This document shows positions 62,263 through 64,000 of a stretch of 64,000 bases of DNA, in pieces. Below the pieces are notes generated by a model that was not told where the DNA came from, did not search any database, and saw nothing but the letters and a program-made list of their open reading frames with translations. The translations under genes and the position numbers were made by a program. Each line of letters starts with the position of its first letter. Position 1 is the stretch's first letter. The stretch covers positions 1,860,001 through 1,924,000 of the forward strand of contig JAYJMM010000089.1 of assembly GCA_037349105.1 (NCBI GenBank). The letters run 5' to 3'. This stretch comes from Limnomonas spitsbergensis (lineage: Eukaryota > Chlorophyta > Chlorophyceae > Chlamydomonadales).

Positions 62263-62320
62263 GTGAAGTTTTTACAGTCCAGCAGTGCATCACATTTAGT
62301 GCATGGGCCTGGTGTTTGTT
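62263..62320 (-). mobile_element. Dispersed element, partial copy C, inverted
   Basis: GTGAAGTTTTTACAGTCC followed by AGCAGTGCATCACATTT and a GCATGGGCC word is the reverse complement, with few changes, of the end of copy B (CATGCATCAAATG ... GGACTGTAAAAACTTCAC). About 50 bp is recognisable. Confidence 0.6.
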
Positions 62321-62379
62321 TCGTTCTTTGCTCCTAACCCTTTAGTTAGGCGCCCACGCGGCCGAGCAGGGCCCAGAGG

Positions 62380-62384
62380 TGTAA
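62380..62384 (+). promoter_or_regulatory. Candidate TGTAA polyadenylation signal
   Basis: TGTAA about 620 bp after the stop. Later ones are at about 62732 (inside the dispersed element) and 62818. Choosing between them needs transcript ends. Confidence 0.25.
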
Positions 62385-62387
62385 CGT

Positions 62388-62412
62388 CATTGACATTTGA
62401 TGCATGGGACAT
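62388..62412 (-). mobile_element. Dispersed element, fragment D, inverted
   Basis: ACATTTGATGCATGGGA is an exact reverse complement of the core word in copies A and B. Only ~17-20 bp match, so this could be a scrap or part of a larger inverted arrangement with copy B. Confidence 0.4.
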
Positions 62413-62624
62413 GGGTTATAGCCAGGGAGCTCTTCTGTCATATGAGACTCGATGCTAACACATTTGCCTCATATTATTTCCAACTGAGACGTTTTTGGGC
62501 AGGTGCTCCTCAACTGAATTATCGGAATATTTAATCATGGGTTTGAGTTTTGAATAGCATTACTACACCCCTATCTTCTGCAGTACGGGGTTCATTCCCA
62601 CGCCACTGTTGTGGTTGTGCTAGT

Positions 62625-62757
62625 TGCTGGCCCAGGGGGGTCACTGGTTATCGCTTACTGTCCTGAAGTATCAAGTGCCAGTACCGATTTACGGGCACTG
62701 GTCCCATGCATCAAATGTGATGCTCTGTTGGACTGTAAAAACTTCACAAAATTTCAC
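62625..62757 (+). mobile_element. Dispersed element, copy B (133 bp)
   Basis: It begins TGCTGGCCCAGGGGGG and ends AATTTCAC, collinear with copy A at 52377-52510. The strongest block is CCCATGCATCAAATGTGATG and the following CTCTGTTGGACTGTAAAAA. The start resembles a pol III A box (TGGCNNAGNGG), but I see no B box, so calling it a SINE would be a guess. No clear target-site duplication flanks it. Confidence 0.65.
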
Positions 62758-64000
62758 CCAGAGGAAACCGAGCAACGGTGACATCAATGTTGAGGAGGGC
62801 CTGGTTGTGGCCATCGATGTAAGAAAACTACGGCTGCTACGCCATACTGGGGCATGGAGGTTGAGGCGACAACGCAGCTAGGGGCTGCAGCCACATCCGT
62901 GTCGTAACCATGAGGTAGCATACAACAAGCAAATCCCTCACAGTGGATTCCTCTTGTGTGTTGGCTTTGTTGGCCCAGTGGCAGATCTTGTGGTGGGAAA
63001 GATTTAAGTCTGCGTCTGGTATGCTATGCAAAAGTTTTAATGAATCGACATGCATCGTCTAGGCGCATTTCTTCGCGTGGAACGCAGAGATCCCTGGAGA
63101 CATTATGGCTTACATGACGTGCTCATTATAAGTAGTGTCGGCTGTGCCAATCATGACTTCATGACGGGAATGATTATAATAACGTTTTGCCGGTGCCCGT
63201 TCAAGACAAGTAGCTCGACCAGGTCCGTCTGTTGGCCGTGGCATGCTTTTAACTAAATGTTCCCCATGCTCGGTGTCTCTGCAGTACTAAATGCCCCCAA
63301 TATGTGACACCACGCCCTTCTTTGCCCTGTCGTTTTGCATCAACAAGAGGCCAGGCAGCATTTGTGCTTAGTTTCATCTGGGCGGCTCAAAGCACTTGCC
63401 ACCCTCCAATCTGGTATAGCGTCCCCAAATGCCTTTGATCAAAAGCGATCTTCCCATCACTTGGTAGTGTGTGGGGGGGGAGTAGGTGGTAGGCCTCCTC
63501 CCATGGGGCCTCTGGCCAGCGGCCAGAGTGTAGCTGACATGTAGCTGAGTCATGAAAAAATGAAACAATGGTATTCCTAGTAGTCAGTGGAGTGGATGGT
63601 GTAGGGGAGAAAATAGGGCAGAGATCATGTGCACATACCCAGGTGCAATTCGTTTTGGGGGGAAGGAAAGGAAAAGGTCTGGGTGGTAGGCCGTTCGGGT
63701 GAGTTGGAGGGATGGAGCGGCAAAGAGAAGAGGGGCATGCTTGCATTCAATGAGGGCATGGTGTTATCGGGCGGATTGATGCACATGTCTGGTAAATGCT
63801 GCAAAGGCTGTTGCAGAAGGAAGTTGAGGTGTAATACTGAGTCAAACTTGGTCGGAGAGGAGGGCGGCATCAGGACTTGCAAGCTCAGCACGGCCATTAC
63901 GGTAGTCTTGGTGAGCAAAAGAAACAAACAATATTGGATTCCTGTTCACCACCCCGCTGTATTCATGGACAAGACGTTCGCCTAGACGCCCACCTGAATG
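62758..64000. other. No supported gene
   Basis: I see no conserved protein motif, tRNA or tandem repeat. Open frames on either strand are below about 120 codons and of random composition. There are G-runs near 63471-63481 and 63655-63662. Confidence 0.6.

Larger units (their letters stand above)
61760..62384 (+). other. Probable 3' UTR
   Basis: No coding signature follows the stop. The first TGTAA on the + strand after it is at 62380-62384; TGTAA is the usual poly(A) signal in chlorophyte algae. Two partial inverted copies of the dispersed element lie here or just after. The short open frames in the region look like chance. Confidence 0.35.

Noticed and set aside
62055..62345. 96-codon open frame downstream of the gene
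   Set aside because: No motif or codon signature, and it overlaps the inverted dispersed-element fragment.
63374..63985. Overlapping frames of 64-119 codons on both strands near the right edge
   Set aside because: Composition follows local G- or C-runs, with no domain or splice context.

Overview
The window is eukaryotic and best explained as nuclear DNA of a green alga, probably Chlamydomonadales-like. The evidence is a spliced gene with GTGAG/GTAAG donors and CTGCAG-type acceptors, GC-rich exons, long repeat-filled introns, and no bacterial-type operon. The lineage call is an inference of moderate confidence.

Layout. Positions 1-50467 are one direct tandem array of about 700 copies of a 72-bp unit, which continues past the left edge. 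It contains a block of about 96 consecutive units with no difference that I could see (5594-12548), and many higher-order duplications whose offsets are multiples of 72 bp. The array runs without a break into the 3' part of an ankyrin-repeat protein gene on the + strand. I model six exons: 50445-50573, 51309-51467, 53267-53332, 53521-53667, 55244-55288 and 61154-61759. All are multiples of 3 and all junctions are phase 0. The 5' part of the gene must lie left of the window, so the array would sit inside, or interrupt, an intron of more than 50 kb. The introns hold further, unrelated tandem repeats: ~128-bp, ~130-bp, 29-bp and 14-bp arrays. From 61760 to the end there is no convincing gene, only a probable 3' UTR and copies of a ~134-bp dispersed element.

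The main observation links these parts. The 72-bp unit is the edge of the next exon: a branch-site-like CCCTAAAC, a pyrimidine-rich stretch, an AG, and the first codons of the ankyrin exon (ITPLFLAA). The array is therefore about 700 copies of a 3' splice site plus exon start. In the exon's own reading frame the extra copies end at a TAA 14 codons after the AG. Smaller versions of the same pattern occur at almost every other exon of the gene: 5 copies of the exon 2 start, 11 of the exon 3 start, 4 of the exon 4 donor edge, a degenerate second exon 5, and 5 copies of the exon 6 start. Several of these have a similar spacing of about 124-137 bp. The gene appears to be a place where exon-intron borders are repeatedly duplicated in tandem, and one such event ran away into a 50-kb satellite.

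The very long open frames in the 72-bp array and the 14-bp array, on both strands, follow from the repeat periods (72 is divisible by 3; 14 bp cycles all frames). I do not call them genes.
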